A DNA stretch of 64,000 nucleotides from Albidovulum sp. (lineage in GTDB: Bacteria; Pseudomonadota; Alphaproteobacteria; Rhodobacterales; Rhodobacteraceae). A program made the position numbers and the translations under genes. How positions within the stretch are numbered: position 1 is the first letter of the stretch; every line of letters begins with the position of its first letter. Location of the stretch: NCBI GenBank assembly GCA_028823855.1, contig JAPPFL010000068.1, forward strand, positions 62,001 through 126,000, read 5' to 3'. Of the stretch, positions 1 to 8,220 are shown one piece after another. The notes beneath the pieces are model-generated. The model saw nothing but the letters and a program-made list of their open reading frames with translations, was not told where the DNA came from and ran no database searches.

Positions 1-896
<896 letters not shown>

Positions 897-1250
897 CACG
901 AATTCTGCGGAGAATCCTAAAATCGTGCCTTCCGGAGGCTGCTGCCCACAATGCGTCGGTGTGTGAACAACACGCCGAAGGGCGTCCTGATCGCGCTTCC
1001 TGACCACTCAATCAGTAGGGCAATGAAAGTCGTTGTGCAATTGCCATTTAGCCCGAGCGGCGTTTGAGCGGCAGCGCCCGCCGCGCACTTGCGGAGACGG
1101 CCCCCGAACCGCCGCGCCACTGCGGTCGCTGCACATGTTCCCGCAGCGCAGGGTAGGGCCGTGCACACGTTACCGCTCCGCAGAGTTGCCGCCCGTAGCG
1201 ACGGCACGGCGGGCGATTGCGGCGTGTAACGTGGCGAGCTACAGTGACTC
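897..1250. other. gene-free stretch after mdh, left edge of inserted region
   Basis: No convincing gene. From about 1060 the sequence becomes visibly richer in G and C than mdh, which suggests the boundary between ancestral and acquired DNA. An 8-bp inverted repeat (cacgttac at 1166-1173, gtaacgtg at 1226-1233) lies just upstream of the higB remnant and may be an autoregulatory operator. A long minus-strand frame crossing this stretch has no family resemblance and is a by-product of the high GC. Confidence 0.5.
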
Positions 1251-1524
1251 GTGAGGATCAGGCACAAGGCACTGCGGGCACTACACGAACGCGACGACGC
1301 GGCGCGGCTGGCCGCCGGTCTCGCGCCACGGCTTCGGCGTATCCTGTTCCGTCTGCAAGAGGCGGCGCACCCGCAAGATGCCGACGCGCCGGGCTTCCGG
1401 CTGCATCCCCCGAAAGGCGACCGCGCGGGCCAGTGGGAGCGTTCGCGTCTCGGGCAACTGGCGCGTGGTGTTCCGCTTCGAGGACGGCGAGGCCGTGGAC
1501 GTGGACCTGATCGACTATCACTGA
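1251..1524 (+). pseudogene. higB: HigB-type toxin, frameshifted
   Basis: RelE/HigB-family mRNA-interferase toxin broken by one frameshift. From the GTG at 1251 the frame encodes the usual N-terminal part (RHKALRALHERDD, then LRRILFRLQEA and GFRLHPPKGDR), ending at GQW near 1436. One extra G in the run at 1434-1439 then moves the rest into the next frame, where the C-terminal half continues as SVRVSGNWRVVFRFEDG and VDVDLIDYH with a stop at 1522-1524. Both halves match the family at the right spacing, so a single base would restore an intact protein of about 90 residues. It lies 13 bp upstream of higA. A sequencing error at this base is possible. Confidence 0.8.
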
Positions 1525-1537
1525 CCGGAAAGGAGCG

Positions 1538-1936
1538 ATGACGATGAACGACATTGTGAGCGATCGCGTCGGGCCGATGCAGAACCCGCCGCACCTGGGC
1601 GAACTGATCCGCGAGAGCATGGACGATGTGGGCTGGAACGTGACCGAGACGGCGGCGCGTCTCGGCTGCGAGCGCGGAACGCTGTCGCGGCTGCTGAACG
1701 GCAAGGCGGGCGTGTCGGCGAACATGGCGTTGGCGCTGGAGGACATCGGCTGGGGCACAGCCGAACACTGGATGCGGATGAAGGCAAGCTACGAACTTGC
1801 GCAGGCGCGTCGCGAGAGGGTCGCCACCGAACGGCGTTCAAGCGCATGGCAGGGGTTTGATCCGTCTCATCGCTCAAGAGGCGTACTGAGAGGCTACACG
1901 GACCGCCCCCGAGCGTTCATTGTTGTGGTGATTTGA
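1538..1936 (+). CDS. higA: HigA-type antitoxin (XRE helix-turn-helix)
   Basis: DNA-binding antitoxin that would normally neutralise HigB and repress the operon. The core is typical: NPPHLGELIRESM, then a helix-turn-helix at about residues 36-57 (TETAARLGCERGTLSRLLNG), then the family tail around GWGTAEHWMRM. The start ATG at 1538 is preceded by AGGAG at 1531-1535. Family members usually end near residue 100. This one runs to 132 with a tail of no family resemblance (after about residue 104), so the original stop may have been lost. With its toxin frameshifted it may now act only as a DNA-binding protein. Confidence 0.85.
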   Translation: MTMNDIVSDRVGPMQNPPHLGELIRESMDDVGWNVTETAARLGCERGTLSRLLNGKAGVSANMALALEDIGWGTAEHWMRMKASYELAQARRERVATERRSSAWQGFDPSHRSRGVLRGYTDRPRAFIVVVI

Positions 1937-1957
1937 GGAAATCGGAGAATACCAGAA

Positions 1958-2389
1958 ATGCGCAGCACTGTTCTCTTAGGAGCAATTTTCGCGTTCGCCT
2001 TTTCTTTCCTATCTGGTTCGGCGACAGCGCAATCGCAATCCAGTAACGTTCACCAGTCCACAACACAGCCGACAGACGGAAGATATGAGATCGTGCAATC
2101 TCCCGTGGCGGCAAAATGGACCTTTCGGTTGGATCGGCAAAGAGGAAACGTAGATCAACTGGTCGAGACCCAAGACGGCGCACTGACGTGGCAGAGTATG
2201 TTCGTGTTGGGTCTGCCGGATGTATCTTCAGCGCGGAAAGCTAGATTTACAATATTTGCTTCGGGATTAGCAGCTCGATTTACCTTTCTGATAGATAACC
2301 AGACTGGTCAAACATGGGTTCTGAATTCCCTTTCGGATGCAGAAGACGGATCCGACCGCCTTGTTGGCTGGCTTCCGTTTCCAGAATGA
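1958..2389 (+). CDS. small secreted protein of unknown function
   Basis: I do not recognise the family. The 143-residue product starts with a clear Sec signal peptide: Arg at position 2, a hydrophobic core (LLGAIFAFAFSFL) and a probable cleavage site after ATA near residue 25. The mature part of about 118 residues has no cysteines. It contains alternating hydrophobic/polar stretches (KWTFRLDRQRGNVDQL, ARFTFLIDNQTGQTWVL) that look like two similar beta hairpins ending in a Gln/Thr-rich turn and Trp. It lies 21 bp after higA and 84 bp before the LysM-NERD gene, on the same strand. Base composition is less GC-rich than higBA, so the pair probably arrived separately from the toxin-antitoxin module. 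Confidence 0.7.
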   Translation: MRSTVLLGAIFAFAFSFLSGSATAQSQSSNVHQSTTQPTDGRYEIVQSPVAAKWTFRLDRQRGNVDQLVETQDGALTWQSMFVLGLPDVSSARKARFTIFASGLAARFTFLIDNQTGQTWVLNSLSDAEDGSDRLVGWLPFPE

Positions 2390-2473
2390 TAGTGAGGGGC
2401 CGGTTAGAAAAACTTCAAACGCTCCGTAGTCGCCGGCAGTCTCTGCCGATGGCACTTTGGGGCAGGGTCCGGC

Positions 2474-3580
2474 ATGAGTGAATTCATTGTAACGCATGTC
2501 CAACCGGGAGAAACGCTTTCCGGGATAGCTGCTAGGTATGGTGTCAGTGTGGACTCCTTGCAGAGATGGAACAGCATCGAAGATCCAGACTTGGTGCTGG
2601 TTGGCCAAAGGATCGTTGTCTACAAAGCGGCGGATGCGGCAGGATCCATCGTGTCGGCGAGTGCTGAATCGCGGGCAAGTTCCGATTCTCTGATAGCGAA
2701 TGATTCTCCAGATATAGCAGTCGGCGGCACTATCGCCTTAGGGCTCTTGCTTCTGCTGCTTCTACTTCGCCGAAAACGCCGTGGCGCAACCCCGATTCCT
2801 CGTGCTCCATCTCTTCGCCAGCCGCAACAACCCGTGTCGCGACGGGGAACGCCTGTCGCCAAGGGACAGGACAGTACGTTTGACTGGCCCACATCTGCCT
2901 CCGACCCGCTACCGAAGCCACAAGTCAATGACGGTGAACGCTTGGTTAGCGGCGAGTTGAGGCGGAGCTACCATGATTGGATATTAATCGATAACGTGAT
3001 GGTTCCAAGCGGCCAAGGAACTACTCAAATTGACCATATTTTGATATCTCCAAGGGCTGTATTTCTGATAGAGACCAAAGACATGAATGGATGGGTATTT
3101 GGAAGTCCCGGCGACAAGCAGTGGACGCAGTCGTATAAGGCGGGTCGCCGATCTCGCAAGGCTGGTATCAAGTCAAAGCAGTTCAAGTTCTATAACCCGC
3201 TATGGCAAAACGAAGGCCATGCAAAATCCCTTGTTAGGCTTGGCGTAGTTGATCGTTGGCGTGACCTTCGCCCGGTTGTGTTATTCGTCGGAGACTCCGA
3301 GTTGAAGACGGCAGGTAAATTCTTGCCATTTGGTGAACACGAGGAGATTGCGAGCCAAAACAGGACATGGCGGATGAGAGGTGTAGTCTGCATGAGCTTG
3401 GAAGAACTGAACCGTTACATCGAATTCTCGATCAATGCCTCCTCGAACTCTGGACTGACGCGTCAGCAAATGGAGTCGATCTGCGACAAGATCGGGACAA
3501 ATGAAATTCCTATGACTGACGAGTCCCACGCGAAACATGTCGATTTCGTTCAGTCTGTGAAGGAACTGAACTCACAGTAG
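2474..3580 (+). CDS. LysM - transmembrane - NERD nuclease-related protein
   Basis: A 368-residue three-part protein. Residues 5-51 form a LysM peptidoglycan-binding domain (PGETLSGIAARYGVS, then LVGQRIVVYK). Residues 81-98 are one membrane helix with eight consecutive leucines, followed by RRKRRG. A proline/serine-rich linker leads to a NERD domain from about residue 153. The NERD part shows the PD-(D/E)XK-like pattern: Glu161, Asp187 in QIDHILIS, and Glu200-x-Lys202 in LIETKD. There is no signal peptide. The positive cluster after the helix predicts N-out/C-in topology, so LysM would sit in the periplasm and the nuclease-like domain in the cytoplasm. NERD domains are known from restriction-like and DNA-processing contexts; the role here is unknown. 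Catalytic activity is inferred from motifs only. Confidence 0.85.
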   Translation: MSEFIVTHVQPGETLSGIAARYGVSVDSLQRWNSIEDPDLVLVGQRIVVYKAADAAGSIVSASAESRASSDSLIANDSPDIAVGGTIALGLLLLLLLLRRKRRGATPIPRAPSLRQPQQPVSRRGTPVAKGQDSTFDWPTSASDPLPKPQVNDGERLVSGELRRSYHDWILIDNVMVPSGQGTTQIDHILISPRAVFLIETKDMNGWVFGSPGDKQWTQSYKAGRRSRKAGIKSKQFKFYNPLWQNEGHAKSLVRLGVVDRWRDLRPVVLFVGDSELKTAGKFLPFGEHEEIASQNRTWRMRGVVCMSLEELNRYIEFSINASSNSGLTRQQMESICDKIGTNEIPMTDESHAKHVDFVQSVKELNSQ

Positions 3581-3606
3581 CCAAGTCTCTCCCGAGCGAC
3601 ACCCTT

Positions 3607-4170
3607 TTATTGTACGACAATCACGTTTCCTACCTTTTCCGCTGCTTCGACCAGATGCGCATCATCAAGATGGGCGTAGCTTGCCGTGGTCCGGTGCCGC
3701 CAATGCCCGATCAGCTTGCCGAACAAAGGCAGGTTCTCGCCCGCCATGACCGGGGCCTGGCTAGCCGTCGTGTGCCGGAAGTCATGCGGGCGCAGCCTGC
3801 CGAGCTTAGCGTCGGCGCATATCGTCCGCCAGCACGTCGTGAGGCTGTAGGCGCCCCGGCCTGCGGCGTGTCGCGGGAACAGGAACACATCCAGGTCGCA
3901 GCGACGGCCTCGAGCCAGCGGGCTTCATGGGCGTCGAGCGCGCGCCCGAGCCGGGCCGGCTCATCTGCGTCGAGGAAGCTGGCGAGGCTGTTCCTCGGGT
4001 TCTTCACGATACCGAGGCAGGGGTTTGAGCCGCGCTCGCGCGATCCCCACTCCTCGGCCAAGAACATCATCGCGCGCAGTATCTCGAAGGTGCGGTTCGC
4101 AGCGCCGCAGATACTCGTCCGCGAACTCCCGCAAGGTCGGAGTCTCCTTCTCGCGCTGGATGTCGTCGGC
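3607..4170 (-). pseudogene. tyrosine recombinase (phage-type integrase), broken
   Basis: Remnant of a site-specific integrase read on the minus strand in at least three frames. The N-terminal piece (PTLREFADEYLRRCEPH, near 4085-4150) resembles the SAM-like arm-binding domain. A second piece in another frame (LAEEWGSRERGSNPCLGI, then FLDADEPARLGRALDA) is the core-binding region. The last piece (3607-3888) has the catalytic RPHDFRHTTAS box, LIGHWRHRTTASYAHL with the active-site His and Tyr, and a typical end AAEKVGNVI. The part that should hold the first catalytic arginine is missing between pieces two and three, so an internal deletion is present as well as frameshifts. It is not functional and marks this region as a former mobile element. 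Confidence 0.82.
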
Positions 4171-4796
4171 GCGGCGTAAGCGGCAAAAATGGGACGTAGC
4201 GTTTTGTCCGGATTTCTCCGGCTTCAGGCCGCGGCCCTCGCACTAGGCGGCGGCGGTCGCGCCCTCCCGCTCGAAATCCTCGACGATCTCGCGCCGCTCC
4301 TCGGCACTTCTGATCACGGGCTCTTCGGCGACCCGCGCCGGAACGTTTATGACAATCCCTCCTTGCCGAAAATTTTGCGGCTCGAAGGTACCGACCGGGG
4401 CGGACCGGTCCAACCTAAAATCGAGACGTCGTAAAATAGCCGCTTACGTGCAAGATCCACCGGAGTGGATGCTTTATCTCTTCAAGGCTGGCAAGCTCCG
4501 TTCGATGATTGAGGTGGCGGGCTATCCGAGCGTCGCCGCTGATCTCGACGATGGTCTGATCGGATTCCTGATTTGCGGACTCGAGGCGCTGGCGCTTGAG
4601 ATGCAGCCAAGGCTGGCGGGCTGAAGAAGACCCGGCTCCTAACCGTACGCATTGCCCCGGACAACCGGTACGGCACTACACAGACAATCGCCACGGGACG
4701 CGACGGTCCGAGTCCGGATATCGCCAGCCGGGACACAGGTCGAGTGCGGGCCGGTATTGACGTATTCGCCCGGCCTTCGTCAAATACGGCCGCTGC
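4171..4796. other. gene-poor stretch between integrase relic and tRNA-Phe
   Basis: No complete gene is supportable. One plus-strand frame (about 4349-4624) contains a plausible protein-like run (QDPPEWMLYLFKAGKLRSM, then a stretch ending EMQPRLAG) but no recognisable family. A short minus-strand run ending at 4243 (EERREIVEDFEREG) recalls the first helix of a transposase but is too short to call. The stretch is probably eroded mobile-element DNA. Confidence 0.35.
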
Positions 4797-4872
4797 GGCC
4801 AAGTAGCCCAGTTGGTAGAGCGGCGGAATGAATATCCGCGTGTCGGCGGTTCGACTCCGCCCTTGGCGACCA
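4797..4872 (+). tRNA. tRNA-Phe (GAA), with atypical positions
   Basis: A 76-nt cloverleaf ending in encoded CCA. The anticodon stem GCGGA/TCCGC is perfect and the loop ATGAATA gives anticodon GAA. The T arm GGCGG-TTCGACT-CCGCC is perfect, and the acceptor pairs GCCAAG/CTTGGC over six of seven positions. Deviations are a G1:G72 mismatch, a C12:A23 mismatch in the D stem, A instead of C at position 32, and U at position 37 where Phe tRNAs normally carry A. It could be a functional divergent gene or a decaying copy; another tRNA-Phe elsewhere in the genome would favour the latter. tRNA genes are common integration sites and a broken integrase lies about 630 bp upstream. Confidence 0.75.
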
Positions 4873-5013
4873 TCTGAATCAACGACTTGCCCGACGATTT
4901 TTCGTTGAAAATCAATAACTTGCACTGATTCCCCCGAGTTCCCGAAGTTCGCAAGCGTCTTGCATCGTTCGCTATCGCGCGCTACGGAGGTCTTCCGAAA
5001 GGGAAATTGGACG

Positions 5014-5760
5014 GTGAGCAACCAAGGACATGACCGGCTGAAAGCCTCGTTCGCGCGCACTGTCGCTGCACGCGGCCGGCATTGGGCCGGTCATGGGCTG
5101 AAACTCCGGGCGACGGCGGTGGGGGCGAAGCAATGGGTTCGCGGCTTTGAAAAAGCGTTTGGTCGCCGGACATCCCGTCCGGTCCGCATCGCGGCGGCGC
5201 TCCTGCTCGTGACTTGCGCCTACCTGCTCGCGCCGTACGACGACGCGCAAGCCCAAGGTTTCCATTCGAAAGTCAAGCCGGCCATAGATTTGCGCCAATT
5301 GGAAAGCCGAATGCACGAGCTTGTCAATGCAGAACGGGTTAGGCATGGATCGCCCCCGCTGGAACACATAGAGAAACTCAGACTGATAGCTCGTTCACAC
5401 AGCAAGGACATGGCGAAGCGTGCCTACTTTGCGCATACAAGTCCCGAAGGACATAGTGCCACGGACAGGGGAAATCTGGTGGGATACAACTGCCGAAAGG
5501 ATAACGAATCCCGTTATACTTATAGAATTGCGGAAAACATTTATCAGTCTTGGTTGTACAATTCCTACAAAACGCTAAATGGCAGAATAGTATCGTATAA
5601 CTGGTTTACTCCTGAAGGACTGGCACGCAGAGTGGTCAAAGGCTGGATGCGCAGCAGGAAACACAAAGAAAATATTCTAAAGGCTTCGTACGAAGGGGCG
5701 GGCATGGGAGTAGCCATCGCAAAGGACGGCAAAGTCTATGCCACGCAAAACTTCTGCTGA
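5014..5760 (+). CDS. CAP-domain (SCP/PR1-like) protein
   Basis: A 248-residue protein with one N-terminal membrane or uncleaved signal segment (residues about 56-71, AAALLLVTCAYLLAPY) followed by a CAP domain. The CAP part begins at MHELVNAERVRHG and includes LIARSHSKDMAKRAYFAHTS with the family's first histidine, IAENIY with the conserved Glu, the second His in RSRKHKENIL, and a typical ending YATQNFC. CAP proteins are extracytoplasmic and bind small ligands or act in envelope processes; no reaction can be assigned. GTG at 5014 is chosen because AAAGGGA lies about 8 bases upstream and the longer in-frame extension to 4960 would reach back towards the tRNA with no ribosome-binding site. The 3' half is visibly AT-richer than its start. 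Confidence 0.82.
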   Translation: MSNQGHDRLKASFARTVAARGRHWAGHGLKLRATAVGAKQWVRGFEKAFGRRTSRPVRIAAALLLVTCAYLLAPYDDAQAQGFHSKVKPAIDLRQLESRMHELVNAERVRHGSPPLEHIEKLRLIARSHSKDMAKRAYFAHTSPEGHSATDRGNLVGYNCRKDNESRYTYRIAENIYQSWLYNSYKTLNGRIVSYNWFTPEGLARRVVKGWMRSRKHKENILKASYEGAGMGVAIAKDGKVYATQNFC

Positions 5761-7514
5761 AATCGAACGGCGTAGGAAATCGACTGAATAAATTGTGTCA
5801 TTTGGTGAGCATTTGATTGAGAAAATCGGAAGTACCAAAAGGCGTGGAGTATTCTTGCAGCGCTAGGGTCGCGGAAACAAAACGCCCTAGACCTGCGATG
5901 GAGGCTCCGCAATTTCGAATGTACGGCATGCGGCTACGCCGTCGCCCGCGGTCTTGTGCCGCCCGCATTTCACGATCAACGGCGCGCTCCATTCGACAGT
6001 GCCGACTTGGCCGCTCGCGCGGAGCTCATTGTTCTCGGGCTGGAAGCAGGGACGCTGGCGCGTAGTGATTTAGTATCAGGTACTTTAGCGGATCTGGGGG
6101 GTCTTGCTCCGGCACGGACGCCCTCGTCGGCTCGGGTGCCGAACTTGTTCTTAATTCGCTGCCTCCAGGAGTGCTTCGGAGATGCCTCGGAGTGCCTTGG
6201 CGCGGATTAGCGCGGTCTTGAAACGCGTAGCCGCGTCCAAGGTGCCTTGGATGTCGCACTACTCCTGCACTCCGGCGATATTGAGGTGCGCCTAGTCGCG
6301 ACAATTCGACTCTTTGATCTTCAAGACCATCGCTTGGGCTTCGGTGATGGAGCGGGTCGCGCCATCGCGGTTTCTCGCGTAGACCGCAGACGGGCAATTT
6401 TCGAATGGGCAAGCTCCCACTTGGCGTCCTTCGGACGTCGGTCTCGTAGGGCGTCGTTGCGTTCGAGGATCCTTGGCCGGCTACAGCGGCGGTGAGCAGT
6501 GCTATGTGCGTCTTGTCGCGACCCGGCCAAAGGCGGATTGGCGGCGAGAAACAGAACGCCCGCGGAAGTAGCGATGCAAGTTTGGCTCCTGATGCCGGCG
6601 ATCCACTGGGCCGCGGCAAAGTCAGCCTCGGAGGTAACGTCGCCGTGCCCGCCAAGTCCAGATCTCGACAAATGCCGGTTCTGTTGCGTTGTTCCCGGCC
6701 GCCAAGAGGACGTCCGCGGTACAGCTGTCACGGTTGAGCGCGACCGAAACGGTAAAGGGTCTCGGTCCGCGCTGCGCTTCGATGTACCCAATCGTTTCGG
6801 GATGTAGCGACCGACAAGCGGCGCAACAGAACGAATTTCCACGTCGGAGAGATCACCTTCGCCATTTGCCACAATCATTGGGATGCCAGCATCCATTGCC
6901 GCGCTGACCGGGGCATCATCATCCTGATTGAAGGGAGGTGGACGGGAATCCGACACCGCTATTGCGGTTCAACCGCTTCGAAGTGGAGCGCAGCCAATTC
7001 AATGCCCCGAAGGGCGAAAACCTAATCTACCGGATCGTTCCCACCGTTTTGGAATCCCAATCGGCTGGACCATCCGCCTGCTTCGGGTCCGGTTACCCTA
7101 CATGGTCGCGGCGGCCGGATTCGACGAAAATGCGTTAAATTCGACAAGAAAAGTTCCGCAAGGGTCCGATGGGCAATTTTGCCATGCATTCCGTTTTCGG
7201 CCCGAATAGCCGATGCCGCAATCGGTTGTTACCGTCGTAGCAATTTAGCGAGAAGATCGGCAATTGGTCTTCAAATGTGCCAGCGTTGTCTTCCCGACGG
7301 TAGCGGGAATAAAACGCGCCGCGTAACCGGGAGTAGCTCTCTGTACACACGGCGCACCGACGTTGGCGGCGGCGAGAGCGACAGTTCACTAGTTACCGCT
7401 GTGCACCGGGAGCACGATCACTTGTTTCCGAACCGCAAATTGATCGAAGTACATGTTCGCGCAGCGCAGCGAACACGTATGTTGTGCTAGGCGAGGCCAC
7501 CTCGGCGAAGTGCA
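5761..7514. other. 1.75-kb stretch without intact genes
   Basis: All frames are short and none has a start with a ribosome-binding site. Protein-like runs occur in shifting frames on the minus strand (see the separate entry at 6151-6956), which is what a gene decayed by several indels leaves behind. 5761-6150 and 6957-7514 show nothing I can name. Confidence 0.55.
6151..6956 (-). pseudogene. possible ghost of a periplasmic sugar-binding protein
   Basis: Low-confidence reading. The minus-strand frame from 6956 begins with residues like those in type-1 periplasmic binding proteins of sugar ABC transporters (DDDAPVSAAMDAGIPMIVANG, where an alternating small/hydrophobic run precedes A-G-I-P). 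A few residues later come GRYIPKRLG and, further on, EADFAAAQW, at roughly the spacing of that family. Between and after these the similarity jumps frames. A final open run (TLDAATRFKTALIRAKALRG) ends at a stop at 6151-6153. The evidence is a faint pattern only; it may equally be another family or chance. Confidence 0.22.
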
Positions 7515-7631
7515 ATGACGGATTTGATGGCACGCAACAGCGCACCTGTCAAAGCCGTAGCTAAACGCAGAGGCATCTCAATTGCATCGCAAGCACTGGG
7601 TAGGCTTCGGTTCGTTGAGCCTACGAAGGAC

Positions 7632-7916
7632 ATGGACGAGGAGACCATCGTTATTCAAAGTCTCGACGAGAACGTGAAACCCCGGTTTCGCAAACTTTCG
7701 ACACGCAAAGGACTTAGCATGGACGAGGAAGTACGGGCGACTTTGCGCGAGGCGGTCGGCCGGGAGGACGCGTCGAACAAAGGCTTTCAGACGGCGATCC
7801 ACGAACCGTTAAATTTCTTCGGCGTTGACGAATTGGAGTTGCTGCCGCCAGCGCTATACGCGACTACGCGTCGCTGGGCCCCGGCAACGCTCGAATTTTC
7901 CAAGATTCTTCGCTGA
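7632..7916 (+). CDS. FitA-like ribbon-helix-helix antitoxin
   Basis: A 94-residue product from the ATG at 7632 with the FitA antitoxin pattern. The N-terminal strand IVIQSLDENVKPRFR and the helix LSTRKGLSMDEEVRATLREAV form a ribbon-helix-helix DNA-binding fold. The toxin-binding tail ends in GVDELELLPPAL. Family members usually have about 80 residues; the last 20 or so here (TTRRWAPATLEFSKILR) look unlike the family and may reflect loss of the original stop. An in-frame GTG-type extension to 7515 exists but adds a segment with no resemblance. A PIN-domain toxin relic follows directly. Confidence 0.65.
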   Translation: MDEETIVIQSLDENVKPRFRKLSTRKGLSMDEEVRATLREAVGREDASNKGFQTAIHEPLNFFGVDELELLPPALYATTRRWAPATLEFSKILR

Positions 7917-7925
7917 CTGGCGCTT

Positions 7926-8165
7926 CTGGTGCTTGACACAAACCCCGGCTCCGGATTGCGCCCTGAACCGCCGAGACCGCCGGAAGCGTGGCTTCCTGAC
8001 CCCGAGGTCCCGATCGACACCAACCATCTGCACGCGACGCGAGCGTAAAGGCCGCGCATGGCATGGAAGGACCCCTCAAGGCTGGCAAACACATCCAGCC
8101 GTGCGCAACGTCGTAACGACCGAATACAAGGCGGGCTTCAACTATGGCTGTGTGAATTCGCCATT
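7926..8165 (+). pseudogene. PIN-domain toxin (FitB/VapC-like) remnant
   Basis: Directly after the FitA-like antitoxin the plus strand reads LLVLDTN, the usual opening of a PIN-domain ribonuclease with its first catalytic Asp, followed by a run resembling the early family region (LRPEPPRPPEAWLPDPE). Near 8103-8160 a second piece reads RNVVTTEYKAGFN then VNSP, reminiscent of the C-terminal ATRNxxDF and VNP motifs. The middle of the protein, roughly 60-70 residues with the other acidic catalytic positions, is missing and the pieces are not in one clean frame. A deleted, inactive toxin is the simplest explanation. Confidence 0.5.
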
Positions 8166-8220
8166 TATCCAACACGATTATGTACGCGGAGCCAGCTTTC
8201 TTGAATAAAACGGCAGGCTC

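Noticed and set aside
1070-1110. A phrase resembling a type I-E CRISPR repeat (its translation reads PPRTCGDGP)
   Set aside because: Only one copy is present, with no regularly spaced repeats and no cas genes nearby.
917-1768. Minus-strand open frame of 283 codons
   Set aside because: It lies opposite higB and higA, is Arg/Ala/Ser-rich as expected from antisense GC-rich DNA, and has no family resemblance.
4243-4335. Short minus-strand frame resembling the first helix of an IS66/IS3-type transposase (EERREIVEDFE)
   Set aside because: About 30 codons with no continuation of the domain; chance similarity cannot be excluded.
4676-5060. Minus-strand frames across the tRNA-Phe region
   Set aside because: These translate the antisense of the tRNA (GRSRTADTR and GGVEPPTRG are typical artefacts of tRNA loci).
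6322-6956. Intact 211-codon gene on the minus strand
   Set aside because: Only the first third looks protein-like; the rest is Arg/Ser-rich and frames shift, so it is described as a possible ghost instead.
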